A DNA stretch of 64,000 nt from Gonocerus acuteangulatus (taxonomy: Eukaryota; Arthropoda; Insecta; Hemiptera; Coreidae), in the NCBI GenBank assembly GCA_946811695.1, contig OX328123.1, positions 153,653,681-153,717,680 of the forward strand, in the 5' to 3' direction. The notes below the pieces were generated by a model. It was not told the DNA's origin. It did not search any database and was given only the letters and a program-made list of their open reading frames with translations. How positions within the stretch are numbered: position 1 is the first letter of the stretch; each line of letters starts with the position of its first letter. Made by a program: the position numbers and the translations under genes. This document shows positions 44,887 through 57,622 of the stretch, one piece after another.

Positions 44887-45950
44887 CCCTGCTTATTCTC
44901 TGGTGTTGTGATTTGGAATGTTGCACATCCTGCTCATTCTCTGGTGTTGAGATTGGCCATGTTCCACATCAAGCTTAACACTGGTGTTGGTGATTTGGAA
45001 TGTCCAACATCCTGCTCATTCTCTGGAGTTGAGATTTGGAATGTTGCACATCCTGCTCATTATCTGGTGCTGAGATTTGGAATGTTGCACATCCTGCTCA
45101 TTATCTGGTGCTCAGATTTGGAATGTTGCACATCCTGCTCATTATCTGGTGCTGAGATTTGGAAAGGTGCACATCCTGCTCATTCTCTGGTGTTCAGATT
45201 TGGAATGATGCACATCCTGCTCATTATCTGGTGTTGTCATTTGGAATGTCCAACATCCTGCTCATTTTCTGGTGCTGAGATTTGGAATGTTGCACATCCT
45301 GCTCATTATCTGGTGTTGAGATTTGGAATGTTGCACATCCTGCTCATTATATGGTGCTGAGATTTGGAATGATGCACATCCTGCTCATTAGCTGGTGTTG
45401 TCATTTGGAATGTCCAACATCCTGCTCATTCTCTGGTGCTGAGATTTGGAATGTTGCACATCCTGCTCATTCTCTGGTGTTGTCATTTGGAATGTCCAAC
45501 ATCCTGCTCATTCTCTGGTGCTGAGATTTGGAATGATGCACATCCTGCTCATTCTCTGGTGTTGTAATTTGGAATGTCCATCATCCTGCTCATTCTCTGG
45601 TGCTGAGATTTGGAATGTTGCACATCCTGATCATTTTATGGTGTTGAGATTTGGAATGTTGTACATCATGCTTAAGACTGGTGTTGCGATTTGAAATGTT
45701 GCACATCCTGCTCATTTTCTGGTTTGTGATTTGGAATGTCCCACATCTTGCCCATTGTCTGGTGTTGTGATTTGGAATGTTCCATATCCTGCTCATTCTC
45801 TGGTGTTGAGATTTGGAATGTCCCACATCATGCTTAACACTGTTGTTGTGATTTGGAATGTTCCACATGTCGCAACAACACTGGTGTTTTGAGTTGGATT
45901 GTTTCACACAATGCTCATTCCCTGGTGTGATTTGGATTGTTCCTTATAAT
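44887..45950 (+). repeat. 41-bp minisatellite, about 26 units
   Basis: Consensus unit: CCTGCTCATTCTCTGGTGYT followed by GAGATTTGGAATGTTGCACAT (41 bp). Variants TTGTCATTTGGAATGTCCAA and AATGATGCACAT alternate in parts. The last units (45660-45950) are diverged and irregular. The unit contains no plus-strand stop in any frame, which creates long meaningless ORFs that cycle through frames (41 is not a multiple of 3). Confidence 0.95.
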
Positions 45951-46053
45951 AGTCATGAGTTATATATATTTTTCAAAATATCTTGAAAACAGTAGGACAT
46001 TGTGGCCTAGGAAAAGGAAAAGGAACCGTTTTAAAGCTTACTCAAAGCTGGAG

Positions 46054-46269
46054 TGAGGCGCCTAGTGTCTGCCTGCTTTGCCTCCCCACGTTGGTTGCCC
46101 CTCTGGGCCCCTCACACCCCCCTTCCTTCATCACTACAATATACAGACTGACTTCAAAGTAATTACAGGACAGACAATAACAACTAACATCATTATGTAA
46201 AAACCATTAAACTCTACTGGCGTTAATGACCCAACGGTTGACACGACAAACAAAAAAAAAAAAAAAAAA
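46054..46269 (+). mobile_element. Short retroposon or LINE 3' end with poly(A)
   Basis: A 216-bp insertion is flanked by a 10-bp duplication AAAGCTGGAG (46044-46053, 46270-46279). It ends GGTTGACACGACAAAC plus about 20 A. The 3' part (GGCGTTAATGACCCAACGG) resembles 3' tails of insect LINEs, and the 5' part is C-rich (GGGCCCCTCACACCCCCCTT). It is either a 5'-truncated LINE copy or a SINE sharing a LINE tail. Confidence 0.8.
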
Positions 46270-46710
46270 AAAGCTGGAGAGAATTTTTCCAGGCCATAAT
46301 TTCTTTCCGCCACTCCTCGTCATTTTTAGAATTTCTCAGAACATCACTTCCGATTCAAAAAGTCTCAGAACCTCAGAGTAGCCATATTCTTTTCAAAATT
46401 AATAAGCACTGGATTTTCCCGCGACATACAAACATGGAATCTGAATATCTTAAACTTATCTAGTACAAAGTATGGCTTTATGGACTAAAAAAAGTATCTA
46501 AAATTTTAATTAAAAAAAGTTTTATTAAATTTGTCTGTTCGCTCTCTCACAGGCTCGAAAGTAGTCTGATTTTGATGAAATTTGGTTTAAAAATTTTTTG
46601 CATGATTTCGAAAAGGTAGAGTCCATTAACCAGCAGAATCCATCTACCGGAACATGGTTTATCGAGTGAAATTAGCGCAAAAAAAAAAACAAAAAAAGAA
46701 AAAACAAAAC

Positions 46711-46782
46711 AACTTTTATAGGTTAAATTTTTGAGTTCATATGTTTACCATATGAACTCAAAAATGTAACCTATAAAAGGTT
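46711..46782. repeat. Near-perfect 33-bp stem hairpin
   Basis: The left arm 46711-46743 and right arm 46749-46782 (for example GAGTTCATATG / CATATGAACTC) surround the loop TTTAC, with two small differences. It may be a tiny fold-back remnant. Confidence 0.85.
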
Positions 46783-47250
46783 TCTTAACATAGGAAAATG
46801 AATGAAACCATTTTTAAAGTGTTATCTGTAACCGTTTACAAGAAAATTGGAACTAATTTTCAGTTTGACTTTTCATAAGCGATTGATTCAGTTGAATCCA
46901 CATGTTTGATTTTCATCTAACCTAAAATATTTAATCTTTGGTTGTGTTTGGGGGTAATGAAGTATTAGAAAAAAATGTTATTAATTGATGTGAAGTTTTC
47001 AGATCTTGGTTTATTTTCTAAAATATCTCGATAACAGTTGGGAAATTGTAGTAAGTCGAAGCTGACCATTCGAAAGCTTACTAAATTCTCTACGATAAAG
47101 GCTCTGTTGTAATTTTTTATAGAGCCATGTCAAGCACAGGAATAAGTGTTTAAAACTTTTAAATTGTTAGTTTTGTTCTTTTCAACGCTTTTGTCCCTGT
47201 TTACCAGCATTTTTAATTAGGTTTTTATTTTATTTTTTTTAAATGCATTT

Positions 47251-48000
47251 AATAGTAAAATGGGTAAAACTGAAGTTTCACGCCCTCCAAACCGATTTCT
47301 GTAACACTTTTCACAACAATGTATTTTGATGCACTTAACACGAATACGTTAAAAAAAAACCTTCGCATTTAACTAGGAAAGAAGTTATTAAGCACTAAAG
47401 TTCACTGTTATGCGGGTTATGAGGGCTAATGTAAACAACTAAATTTGTGACGACTTTAAGGCATACATGCTATGCGTTTCCGCTCGTTCAAGAAGATAAC
47501 AAAACCCCAGTCAATCCAACTCTCGTATTTGTAAAAACGCGAAACAGAGAACTCTCATTTGAAATGTTCAGAAACATTTATTCAAAAATATTGTTAATTT
47601 TAAGGGCATCCTCACCCGTCGTCACCTGTCGCTTAAGGGCCTACGTGCTATGTGTTTCCGCTCGCTAAAGAAGATAACAAAACCCCAGTCAATCCAACTC
47701 GCTAAAATTAATAGAATTCTATTAATTTTAGCGAGTTGGATTGACTGGGGTTTTGTTATCTTCTTGAGCGAGCGTAAACGCATAGCATGTATGCCTTAAA
47801 GTCGTCACAAATTTAGTTGTTTACATTAGCTCTCATAACCTGCATAACAGTGAACTTTAGTGCTTAATAACTTCTTTCCTAGTTAAATGTGAAGTTTTTT
47901 TTTAACGTATTCGTGTTAAGTGCATCAAAATACGTTATTGTACAAAATTTGAAAGAAATCGGTTTGGAGGGCGTGAAACTTCATTTTTACTGTAAAATGA
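47251..48000. repeat. Large inverted repeat centred on a 98-bp perfect palindrome
   Basis: Arms 47265-47522 and about 47733-47995 are inverted copies (GTTTCACGCCCTCCAAACCG / CGGTTTGGAGGGCGTGAAAC at the outside). The centre 47668-47765 is a perfect palindrome without spacer, middle AGAATTCT at 47713-47720. Between the left arm and the palindrome, 47523-47633 is a partial extra copy plus unique sequence, so the last 65 bp of the arm (TGCTATGYGTTTCCGCTCG...) occurs twice on the left. No ORF of interest. Confidence 0.9.
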
Positions 48001-51000
48001 CTATTTTTTGTAAAATGAGGTAAAAAAAATGTGAAACATTGTTAGAGTGTTTTCCAAGAGCAAACTTTGAGAAAGATGATGGAGTAATTTCCGCTTGGGA
48101 TATAATCACTGTTGTGGCGCTTAAAATCTTATATTACTTCTCTTTGAGATTCTATTGTATATTTTTGAGGAAAGAACAAAACATATCAATAAATGCTTCT
48201 ATTCCTTTGCTAATCGCAACGAAATGCGCTAAGGTGACACACTTCCTGCGAATTGGACTTTTTTTAATAACAGAGCTCGTAAATATGATTTCCCAAATAG
48301 AGATGTAAACATTGTGGATCGAGTGAAATGGAAAGGAAGAGGCGGGGTAGGCTATCAAAGTAAAACAATAAGACTTTAAAGAAAAAATAAAATAAAACAA
48401 TCAAATTTATCTTGAATTTTACTTATACAACAAATTAGAGCTCAATTGTAAGGTTGATTAAAATACAAGATTTCTGACAACACTGATTTCTTTTTAATAT
48501 ATCAATAGATTTAAAATGTATTTATAAATGAAAATCCACTACTGCCGTCATTCATGATTGGATAAAGAAGACAGTTGATTTCAAACAATGTAAATAGTAT
48601 GATCATATGAAGAATTAATTTTTCTTTCTTTTTTTGTCATGTTGAAAATAAAAAAGTATAAATTTTAAAATGGCTTAAAAATGAAATGATTTTTTTTCAA
48701 TTCAATTTCAAAATGTTTAGCCAGAACTGATAACTTTTAAAGCGTCTTCTATACCAATTAGTGTTGTACAATTTATATAAAAAATGATACAATCTAGAAC
48801 AAACTTTCTCTCTAATGAAATTTACAATAAAATATATATAACATTTCGTACTTCGTATAAACACATAAATAAAAAATAACTAAATAAAAATCTTGAATTA
48901 TGCTGTACATATAGTAACATAAGAAGTAAATGGTTTTGTACAATGTTATTTAACATAAACTAATTACATATACACGTGAAACATTAGTTTCTCATTAACA
49001 AGTGTTTCTTACTTAATAAGAAATTTCAGTGAAGAAAATAATATTTCAATTTTAAAATAATCAATTTACAAAATAAATCACAATAGAAACACCTCTTTGA
49101 ATGAATTGATGTAAATAGGTTGGGTATCCATTAGAGAACGTGATGGACGACGTGGGTCATGGATTGGGGGGGGGCTTATTGTTAACACTACTTCCTAGAT
49201 AAAACTTGTTGGCACTTTTAAAATCGATGAGAGACAAATCTTCTATACACTTTCTACACATAATTACAATGGTCAAAATGACAAGACTAATATGCTATAT
49301 AACATATTTATTTTTTTATTTTTTACTTTTAAATAACAACAACTAACAGTTTCAACAGGACACACAGAGAAAGCACCTGAATTTAATTTCAGCTTAGATT
49401 ATCAAGTCTGGGCTCTTTCCTTAAAATACTAAAGAAGATAAGAATAAATGATAATATAAGGAAAAATAATGTCCTAACTGTAATAATTTTCCCATATTTT
49501 GGCTAATCTTGTTACGTTAATCTTAATATTTTAACAGTCTTTTCGTAAGTAAATATCATAAAGTAATTTATGACTTTATGATAAGTAACTTAGAAGTTCA
49601 AGAAAAGGGAGAAACACAAATATATAAAAACATTTCAGCAATATTCACAGCTCAGCATTTTTGAATTATTTGGTATTTCATTACGCCAGACTTTGAAATT
49701 CTTATAACTTCTTTTCATTATTATAAAAAAAAAATTAAATTAGTTTAGAGCCTGCTGCTCAAATTCAGGAAGATGAATATGCAACAAATCGTCGACACAA
49801 ATAGAAAGTATCGAATGTGAAAATTGGTTGGTACCTTATAGATGACTTTATATATATTTTCTCCTATGATATATTTTAATTAGACTTAATGCACATTTTG
49901 ATAGTTTGATTTTCAGTAATTGATAATTATTTTCTTTAATTTTCGAGAGTTTGCCATAACGTACATCAGTCCTAAAGCACTCAGAAAACTTGAAAATGAA
50001 AAATGCGTTTTTTTCACATTCAATACTTTGCATTTTTATCAACAATATGTAATGTACTGTATAACGTACAGTCTTCTTTTTCGTACATGGCCACCCCACA
50101 TGCGCGAACACCACTTTTTTGTAACTTTTTTTTTTCAGTTTAGTCATCGCTCAAGCATATTTATGCTAAAAAAAAAAAAATATGAAGTTTTATCTCCTAT
50201 TCAAAATGAAAATGATAAACTTGTAATTTCTAAATCAGTACCTACAATTTTTATAGAGCAACTGTAATTTTGTGACTTTCCAATTGAAGCTATATTACAA
50301 ACAAATTTTGCTAAAAAATCATTGGCCTTTTGTTATGAATTAGCAATTTTCAAGGTTCTTTTCTAAATTTTTAAATTAAATGTGGGGTTTCTATTTTCTT
50401 CATTTAGTATTCTTCGTGCTGAACAGTGAACATTGGCAAATAACTGTATTAGGCTAGCAGAAATTAATATTTTTAATAAAAAACTGTCAATTTCTTTAAC
50501 TTTTCTCTCAATACAATTTAATATATTTAAATTTCCCGAAGGATGTTGTCAAAAAAAAAAAAAAAAAAAAAAAAAAGAAGGCTTTCTTAATAATTTTTAA
50601 AATTAAGATTTTACTATATATTTTCCTCCCTAAAAAGAATTTTATAAATTTTTAAATAAAACAAAATATGAAAACAAAACAAAGTTAACGAAACAAATGA
50701 TTTTTTTTTCTCTCATAAATATGATTAAAAGAAAGAATGAAATAGGTACATTATATAGAGCATAAAAATAAGAGAAATAAAAACCGATATATACTAGATT
50801 TATATATAAAGAACATAAAGATATTATCACAATGAATTTATTGTATAAATAGGCTTTATGATCAAACTTTAAGCAATGAAGTCGAATCCTATTGCTACCG
50901 TATCTAAAATGACAAATACTTAAACTATCCAACCTAATTGTGGCACAAAGGAACATACAATTAAAGAGATCTTAAATTGTTAAATGAAATGATAAAAAAA

Positions 51001-51124
51001 AAAAAAAAAATAAACTAAAAAAAAAGAAAGAAAGTAAAACAGAAAACCAAATGAATCAAATTATAAAGTAAGGTACTCCTTTTACAAAATATAAAAGTTA
51101 AATTGATAAGGGAGGAAGGGGATT

Positions 51125-51170
<46 letters not shown>

Positions 51171-53402
51171 AACATTTTAAAATTCATAATTATTTTGTGC
51201 AGTAATGCTGGATCAATTATATGCAATACACTGTCTTACAACAACGAAAAAATGGCATGTCCAATATTAGCACTTAATTAAGTTATGAGCACAATTATTA
51301 AAGTAAATGGGGTACCTTACAAAAATACACATATACAAAATAAAAATGACAAAATGGTAAAAGTAAATCAGTTCGCCTTGTCATTTTTTCAAAGTCGTCC
51401 TGAGTATTCTGTTAGTGTGACTCACTTTATACATATATTTAAAAAAAAATAACAAAACAAATTTATCTTTGTAAACTATGAAGATAAACACTCAACACTT
51501 TTTTTTGACACAGAAACTACAAATTGCACTTACTCCTATATAATACATGTTGAAGTATGTCCTTTTTCATACACATTTTTACTCTGTATTAAATTCACTT
51601 TTCTTATTCTTACAAATTAATAACGAAAATCACATTTTGTAAAAGAAGTCTTTTGCACCTTACTCTCAAAGCTCAATTCCACTTTAGTGAGTTTTCTAAT
51701 AGGGAGAAGGGAACACATTGGAATGTTACATAATATCTCTTCATAAAAATACATTTCTCTCTAAAATTTAAGGTGAAATTTTGTTCCATTCTTAAGTAAA
51801 TGGATTCTAATGAAAATAATTTGGATTACCTAATTGCTTTGTAGCTAATGATTTCCACTAGAAGTAAATTAAGTTAATTGATAATATAATAATTACAAAT
51901 CAGTAAGAAAAAATAATATAAAAAGTTGTAAGAAATCCCAAAATAAAAATATCAGTTTTACAGTAGTTCAAAAAGAAAATCAGTTAGGGAAAAAATACTT
52001 TCTTCTTTTTTTAAAAAAAAATATTAATTAAAAAAAGCATTGAGAACTTTTGACAGAAGTAAAACAAAACTATTTATTTTAATAATGATAAAATCAAATA
52101 TCTTATTATTTTTTTGTAAAATGATAATCCTTTTTTGCTTAAGGTTATAGCCATATAAAAAAATTAAAAATCCCCTTAATAACATGTATGCATCTATTTA
52201 CAGGCAGTCAAGAAAAATAGGGGATGAAGAAAATGAAAAGAAAATAGCTTCAAAAGGAAGCAAGAGTGATCTTTCAAATGAGGCAAGAACTACCAGAAAA
52301 ATAAAAGGACGATACACAATTTGTAATGGATTTTTCTGGTGATTTCTATAGACAGGTTAGCTTAATCATTTCATTATTTTATTTTGAGTTTAAATTAATC
52401 AGTTCGAAAATATTCATCAATTATTCCAGTATATGATCGATAAATTCATGCACTAACTTTCATTTTAATATTTTACTAATTCCCATATAAAATGTTTCTA
52501 TTATTGGCAAGTCAGAAAATGAACACTTAAATGATTAATAATAAACACTTACATGAAAAACTTATTTAATTCGGCCAAGCCATAACTCTTCAAATAAAAT
52601 ATGATTAATATGTATGTATTAATATATTTATGATGGATTAATATTTCAAACAAAATCAATTAAACAACACAAAATTGTCTGTATTTATTTAGAATATTTT
52701 AATTTTTTCTTTAAACTACGATAAAAAGTTATGAACTTTGAATTGATTCCTTCCTATTCTCCTAATGCCTCGTGTTATTTTCTAAAACTAATGCTAACAA
52801 ATGGTTGTTTTATTTGTGCTAAGACTATTTAGAGATTTCAATAGTTCTCAATACTTAGAATAATAAATATTTTGGGGAGTTTTGCGAGCCAACATTTTTA
52901 AAAGGATTCAATAATCTCACAAAAATAAAATAAAATCGTCTTCTTTCCAAATACTGTCATTTTGAATTTTTAGGTTAACATTAATTTATTTAATTAAACT
53001 TCTCTTGGAATACCAAGTGGTAATGACAACAACATACTAAATGCAAAAAGAAAATTTCATAAAACTTCCGAAGGCAGAATACAAATATGTACTGAATATC
53101 TTAATATAAATAAATGTTTTAAGAAGACAATTTTACGAGGAACTGAGAAGCCATTTACTAATTTAAGAATGAACTGTAAAATATGAAGAAGAAATGTAAT
53201 TTTGGTGGTTTTTGTCTTGAATAAAAAGGTATGAAAGCGAAGAGAAGAAAAATTAATGCAGAGAAAGTCTTTGGTATAATAAATTAAGTCTTTTAGAGTG
53301 AGTAATAATCATGTGAATATAATGACATAAAACTATAACAAGGAATAGGTAACTGATTTGAGCGATGAGAGAGATGCGAGGCTTTCGCCCCTTCCGCAAT
53401 CG
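48001..53402 (-). other. AT-rich tract downstream of pangolin, possible 3' UTR
   Basis: Except for a fragment of a dispersed repeat (48225-48275) and a weak inverted pair (49790-49830 / 49985-50040, AGTATCGAATGTGAAAA type), I see no transposon or gene in 5.4 kb. It contains several A tracts (50554-50576, 51129-51166) and many possible AATAAA signals on minus. Because the last pangolin exon ends at 53403 on the minus strand, part of this is its 3' UTR. How much cannot be decided from sequence alone. Confidence 0.5.
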
Positions 53403-53862
53403 CTACGGGACACTGATCACTGTCCGGGCCTCCTTCCCGGCTCCCGGGTGGTGGCTAGGGGGCGGAGAACTAGTCTTTATACACTTCCCCGTCAGTTGGT
53501 TTACAGAGAGGGGATTGTTGGCGTCATGGGGGTTCGTACCTACAGGATGTCTAGGCAGCACTAGTGGTGGCTTGCTATCGTAGTGGTCGAGAGGGGTGAG
53601 AGGCGATTGGAGAGAGGGACTGGCTAAGCTGACAGAAGGACTTGCAAGGCTACCACCAGGACTCGCCAGAAGCCCAGGGCTCGTGAGGCTCGAAAGCCCA
53701 GACAGTCCGCCAGGGCTCGAACCACTGCTTTGCTGGTAGGACTCTCCGTCACAGTCTGGGGACGCGTGAGAGTCTCCCATGCTGTCCACACTCCCAAGGT
53801 TGTCTTCAGACGCAGTTCCATCGTCCCCACACTCCTTGTACCGAATGCATTTCTTTTTACGC
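53403..53862 (-). CDS. pan: Pangolin/TCF, last coding exon (C-clamp end and C-terminal tail)
   Basis: TCF is the HMG-box factor that binds Wnt target genes with beta-catenin/Armadillo in the nucleus. The exon follows an acceptor (TTTTTACAG on minus, AG at 53864-53863). It completes the split Arg codon and reads RKKKCIRYKECGDDG, the basic end of the C-clamp, the second DNA-binding motif of invertebrate TCFs and E-tail isoforms. A Ser/Pro/Gly-rich tail follows (SSLTSPGLLASPGGSLASPS), then NPLSVNQLTGKCIK, and stop TAG at 53405-53403. Upstream open sequence (to 53951) is intron. The exon is clearly GC-richer than its surroundings. The phase fits the exon at 60744-60813 exactly. Confidence 0.93.
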
Positions 53863-55040
53863 CTGTAAAAAAAAACATACATATTTGATTCCCATGAATT
53901 ATGTGTAAAAAATCTATACAAAAACAAAATATTTATCCACCAATAATGCAAAAGAGCTTGAATGTGTCTAGCTGGTTTTCAATAGCTAAACACATTCACT
54001 CCAGAGAGTGATGAAAATAGAATGTTTTTTTTAGGGTTTATTAATCTGTCAAACCAACTTACAGGCTGGAAAATAAGATGTTTATTCCCAAAAAACATTT
54101 GAGAATAATCTAGCTACTGGATAAATTTTGCAGTGAAAAGAAAGTCGTTTTAAATTTATTATAAAAAACGCAGCTACTAAAGGAGGCTTCAGCCTAACTT
54201 ACAAAGCTCTCAAATAAAATATTGCTTTTCATATTACTTAACAATAAAAAAAAAATCTATAAGAAAGATGCTGCTTCGAAAATATCATAATTTTCTATTA
54301 TACATATTCATTTGTCAATTATTTTGTACTATGAAAGCCTTTAAATTTAAACCAATAACCTAAACGCTAACATTCCTCCAATTACCTCTGAACTACAAAA
54401 CTTCCTCAAAAAAGCCAAATTGAAAGCTTTTAGTGTTTAGATAATTATTTGTTTCAAATAGAGAGAACAAAATCGTTCAGTTCAATAATAACTTCTTTAA
54501 TCTACTTCAATCAAATAATAAAAAGTAACAATTCAGTTAGTTTACTATGTTTTAGGATTGGGAACTGATTAATCCATCTATTTATATTTTGAAGCAAGTC
54601 TTAATAAGATTAAATAGATCCCAGGCAGTAGATGTATTCAATCAATATAATAATGCATAAATACTTTCATATACACGGAAAGATCAACTAGAAGCAAGTA
54701 CGTCAAAAAAAGTAATTTTATAGGGGCCATTGAATTTTGTAGTGATTATATTTTTGTGTGTGTGTGTGTGTGTGTGTAAGTTTTAAACAAGTTAAATTAT
54801 CCATTAATTTAACAGGCTGAATTACGTTAGTTGAAGTTGAGGGTGGGGAAGGATCAATGGATTCTTGAAGAAACTAGCAGGAGTTGCTGTCCAACATTGT
54901 TTAATCAATTAAGTTATAATTGGGACGTTTCGAACCTATTTACTTTCATCTTCAGGCATCTACAACGTAAAATAAAACCAAGTATAAGGAGAATACTAAT
55001 CCTAAGTCACTATACCAATATAGTACAATATATAATAATA

Positions 55041-55429
55041 CAGTAGAATGCTGATTATCTGAATTGCCAATTATCCGAATCAACTTCCTAAAGCACGAAC
55101 GGGAAACATTCAACTAGAGTATGGCTTTTTCAGTTTAAGTTTGTAGGTCTTTGATTTTTTTTTATTGTGGTCTATGTCATAATGACATTTTCGTTGTTGA
55201 ACTGAGATAAAACATGTACCAGTAGTTCGTTTTTATAACTGATCTAGAGGTAAAGATAAGTAATTGTTTAGTTTGTATACATTTTTTCAATAATGTATTA
55301 ATTAATTTGTGTTGAAAGTATTTTGAAACTTTGGTTTCTTTTTTATTCCAATTACATCTAAAATTATCCAAATTTTCGATTATCCGAAGCCTCCGGTCCC
55401 AATTAATTTTGATAATTGGTGTTCTATTG
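55041..55429. mobile_element. pogo-like MITE
   Basis: Flanked by TA (55039-55040, 55430-55431). Ends CAGTAGAATGCTGATTATCT and, reversed, CAATAGAACACCAATTATCA. The right end also carries the motif ATTGGGACCGGAGGCTTCGG, and a motif of this kind (CTAATCCGAACTAATTGGGA) recurs at 30704 and 32224. pogo/Tigger elements have CAGT ends and TA duplications. No ORF. Confidence 0.7.
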
Positions 55430-55479
55430 TAACACAATATATAAAGAACCTTAAATTAAGTCACGTTAAGGTCCATTAT

Positions 55480-55627
55480 AATTTTGATAACTTCATGTTA
55501 AGGTCCATAGTTTTTAAGTTTGAGAGTAAAACGTTAAGGATCCGTTAAATCTGAGATTCTTACCTGGATTAAACGTTTTACTCTCAAACCTCAATATTAT
55601 GGACCTTAACATGAAATTATCAAAACC
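55480..55627. repeat. Inverted repeat, 56-bp arms
   Basis: Arms 55480-55535 and 55573-55627 share TTTTGATAACTTCATGTTAA (with ATGAAATTATCAAAA) and GAGAGTAAAACGTT. A third partial copy is at 55463-55485. It abuts the piggyBac-like MITE at 55642. Confidence 0.75.
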
Positions 55628-55641
55628 ATAATAGAGCTTAA

Positions 55642-55734
55642 CCTTATCGATACGATGTGATCGAGTATTCTCAGGTGTCGCCTCTGAGGCAAGGCATTCT
55701 CCCGCGAGTATTCTCCCGTGTCGAATCGAAAGGG
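55642..55734. mobile_element. Tiny piggyBac-like MITE
   Basis: A 93-bp insertion bounded by TTAA (55638-55641, 55735-55738). Ends are CCTTATCGATACGA and, reversed, CCCTTTCGATTCGA. It belongs to the same family as 62844-63480, whose ends are CCCATTCGATGCGA and CCTTTTCGATGCGA. TTAA targets and CCC-type ends are piggyBac hallmarks. An internal GAGTATTCTC occurs twice. Confidence 0.75.
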
Positions 55735-56912
55735 TTAACATGACTTCATTTAAGGTACCTTATGTATAGTATTGTCATTATTATACATTATATTTATATT
55801 GGAATAGTGACACCTTTATTCTTGGTTTTTATTTTATATTGTTGATTCTTGAAGATGAACCTAAACAGGTTTGAAATGTTGCAAGTATATCATAATGTTT
55901 TAAACAATTTTGGGGAGCAAATCCGGATAGTTACTTGAAGATGCTAAATTACTTTGCAATTCTGAATAAAACTAATATTCTTATAATTAATAGATGACTA
56001 AAAGAGCCTAAGCAACCCCCCCCCATTTTCATAAACTTATTTAATAAAAAAAAAAAATGGATATAAAAATGTTTGGAATTGCAATAAGGGACAACTTTGC
56101 AGCAAATAAACAACAATGCAGCAAAATGAGTAAAGTCATTCAAAAAAAGATCTTCATTTTTAAAAAAATATTTTTACGAGTAACCCTAACTGCAAATAAT
56201 GGCAGAAAATAGTTTCAATATCAATGTGTATAAAAAAAAAAAAAGTAGTTAAAAATTTAGCACTAAATATATAAATACATACATTATACATAAAATGCTG
56301 ACATTCTATCTAGAAAACTCTACAGTGCATTTTGCAAACCAAAAAAAAAAAAAAAAATTAAAATACTGTCTAAAAAAATATGATATATATAATTGGTAGT
56401 TGCAATATTTTAATCACAATTAAACATCTAGGTTGTTCATAAAAAGCATGGAGAATTCATTAAAAAGGATATTCACTAAGGTTTAGCAGGGAGCAAAAGG
56501 TGACCGTGCAGTAACAGAAAAGCAAACAAAAAAAATATCAAAACAAGAATTTCAAATCCATACTTTGAAAACTGTATTAAAAACAACAACAAAGAAAAAA
56601 TGAAAGGAAAAAAGAAATCTGACAATCGAACATTCAAACACATTAAATGTTACGACAAAAGTAATTAAAAAAAAAAAGAAAAAGAGTAGAACCTCTGATT
56701 ACGTTAAATGCATAAAAAGAAACTTTCTTTTATTATAAATTAAATGTTAAGAAATGAAAGTAGAAGTGTATTTTTCATTATTTCTATTTTTCTAAGAAAA
56801 CAATGTTGTGTGTTCTATATTTCTAAGAAAACAATGTTTTGTGTGTGTGTTGTGTGTGTATGTGTTTATATATATATATATATATAGATCATAAGTAGAA
56901 AACTAAGATGTT

Positions 56913-57548
56913 GTAGGTAGTTTGTAACAGCTTATTCAGTCTTCATTTATCTTATATTAAATTTTTGTTGTTGTAGAAACGTTTCGGCTATAAGCCATTT
57001 TCAATCTAATTATTTGTGAAATATCAACAGCTGACCTGTATGATTTTGCATTCTTTTTTATGTATTAATTAATTTCAATATTAATTTTTATATATCATCG
57101 ATACAAATGCAGAGTATCGAATGTGAAAAAATGCATCTTTCATTATCAATCTTTACTAATTTTTGCTAGACTTATGTACGGCAAATTCTTGAATCTTACT
57201 TCACTCTATTAAAGGGAAAGTATTCCTCTATCAAAAGGTCAAATCTGCCGAATATTTGACTGTCCAAAAAAAAGTTATGAATTAATGCTTTCACACTCTG
57301 AAAAGTGGTGATTTTCATATTCGATACTCTGCATTTATAACGACGATATAATCTGAAGATTGTAATACATTAGTATATTCTGATTTTTATGTTTATTATT
57401 TGTTTATTATTTAACTTAAAATCCTAACCAGTATGATCAATTGTATTTCACAGATAATTAGATTGAAAATGGCTTATAGCCGAAACGTTTCTACAACAAA
57501 AATTTAATATAAAATAAATGAAGACTGAATAAGCTGTTACCAACTACC

Positions 57549-57551
<3 letters not shown>
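56913..57551. mobile_element. Fold-back with hammerhead-like arms
   Basis: Inverted arms 56913-57020 and 57445-57551 share GTAGGTAGTTTGTAACAGCT (diverged), AGAAACGTTTCGGCTATAAG and CCATTTTCAATCTAATTA. Read on the right arm, TTGAAAATGGCTTATAGCCG followed by AAACGTTTC resembles a hammerhead whose CTGATGA box has decayed. (TA)n lies outside both arms. An inner inverted pair (GCAGAGTATCGAATGTGAAA at 57109 and its reverse at 57318-57337) makes a double hairpin. Probably a degenerate Penelope-repeat derivative of another family. Confidence 0.6.

Positions 57552-57622
<71 letters not shown>

Noticed and set aside
44908..45907. ORFs over the 41-bp minisatellite
   Set aside because: Repeat unit without stops in any plus frame; the peptide is the same unit read in three frames and ends where the array decays.
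53358..53583. Plus-strand ORFs opposite the last pangolin exon
   Set aside because: Shadows of the GC-rich exon; the minus frame has the TCF C-clamp and matching splice phase.
53863..53951. Upstream extension of the last pangolin exon to a start codon
   Set aside because: The extension crosses an acceptor site with a pyrimidine tract and has no TCF similarity; the C-clamp start lies in the exon at 60744-60813.
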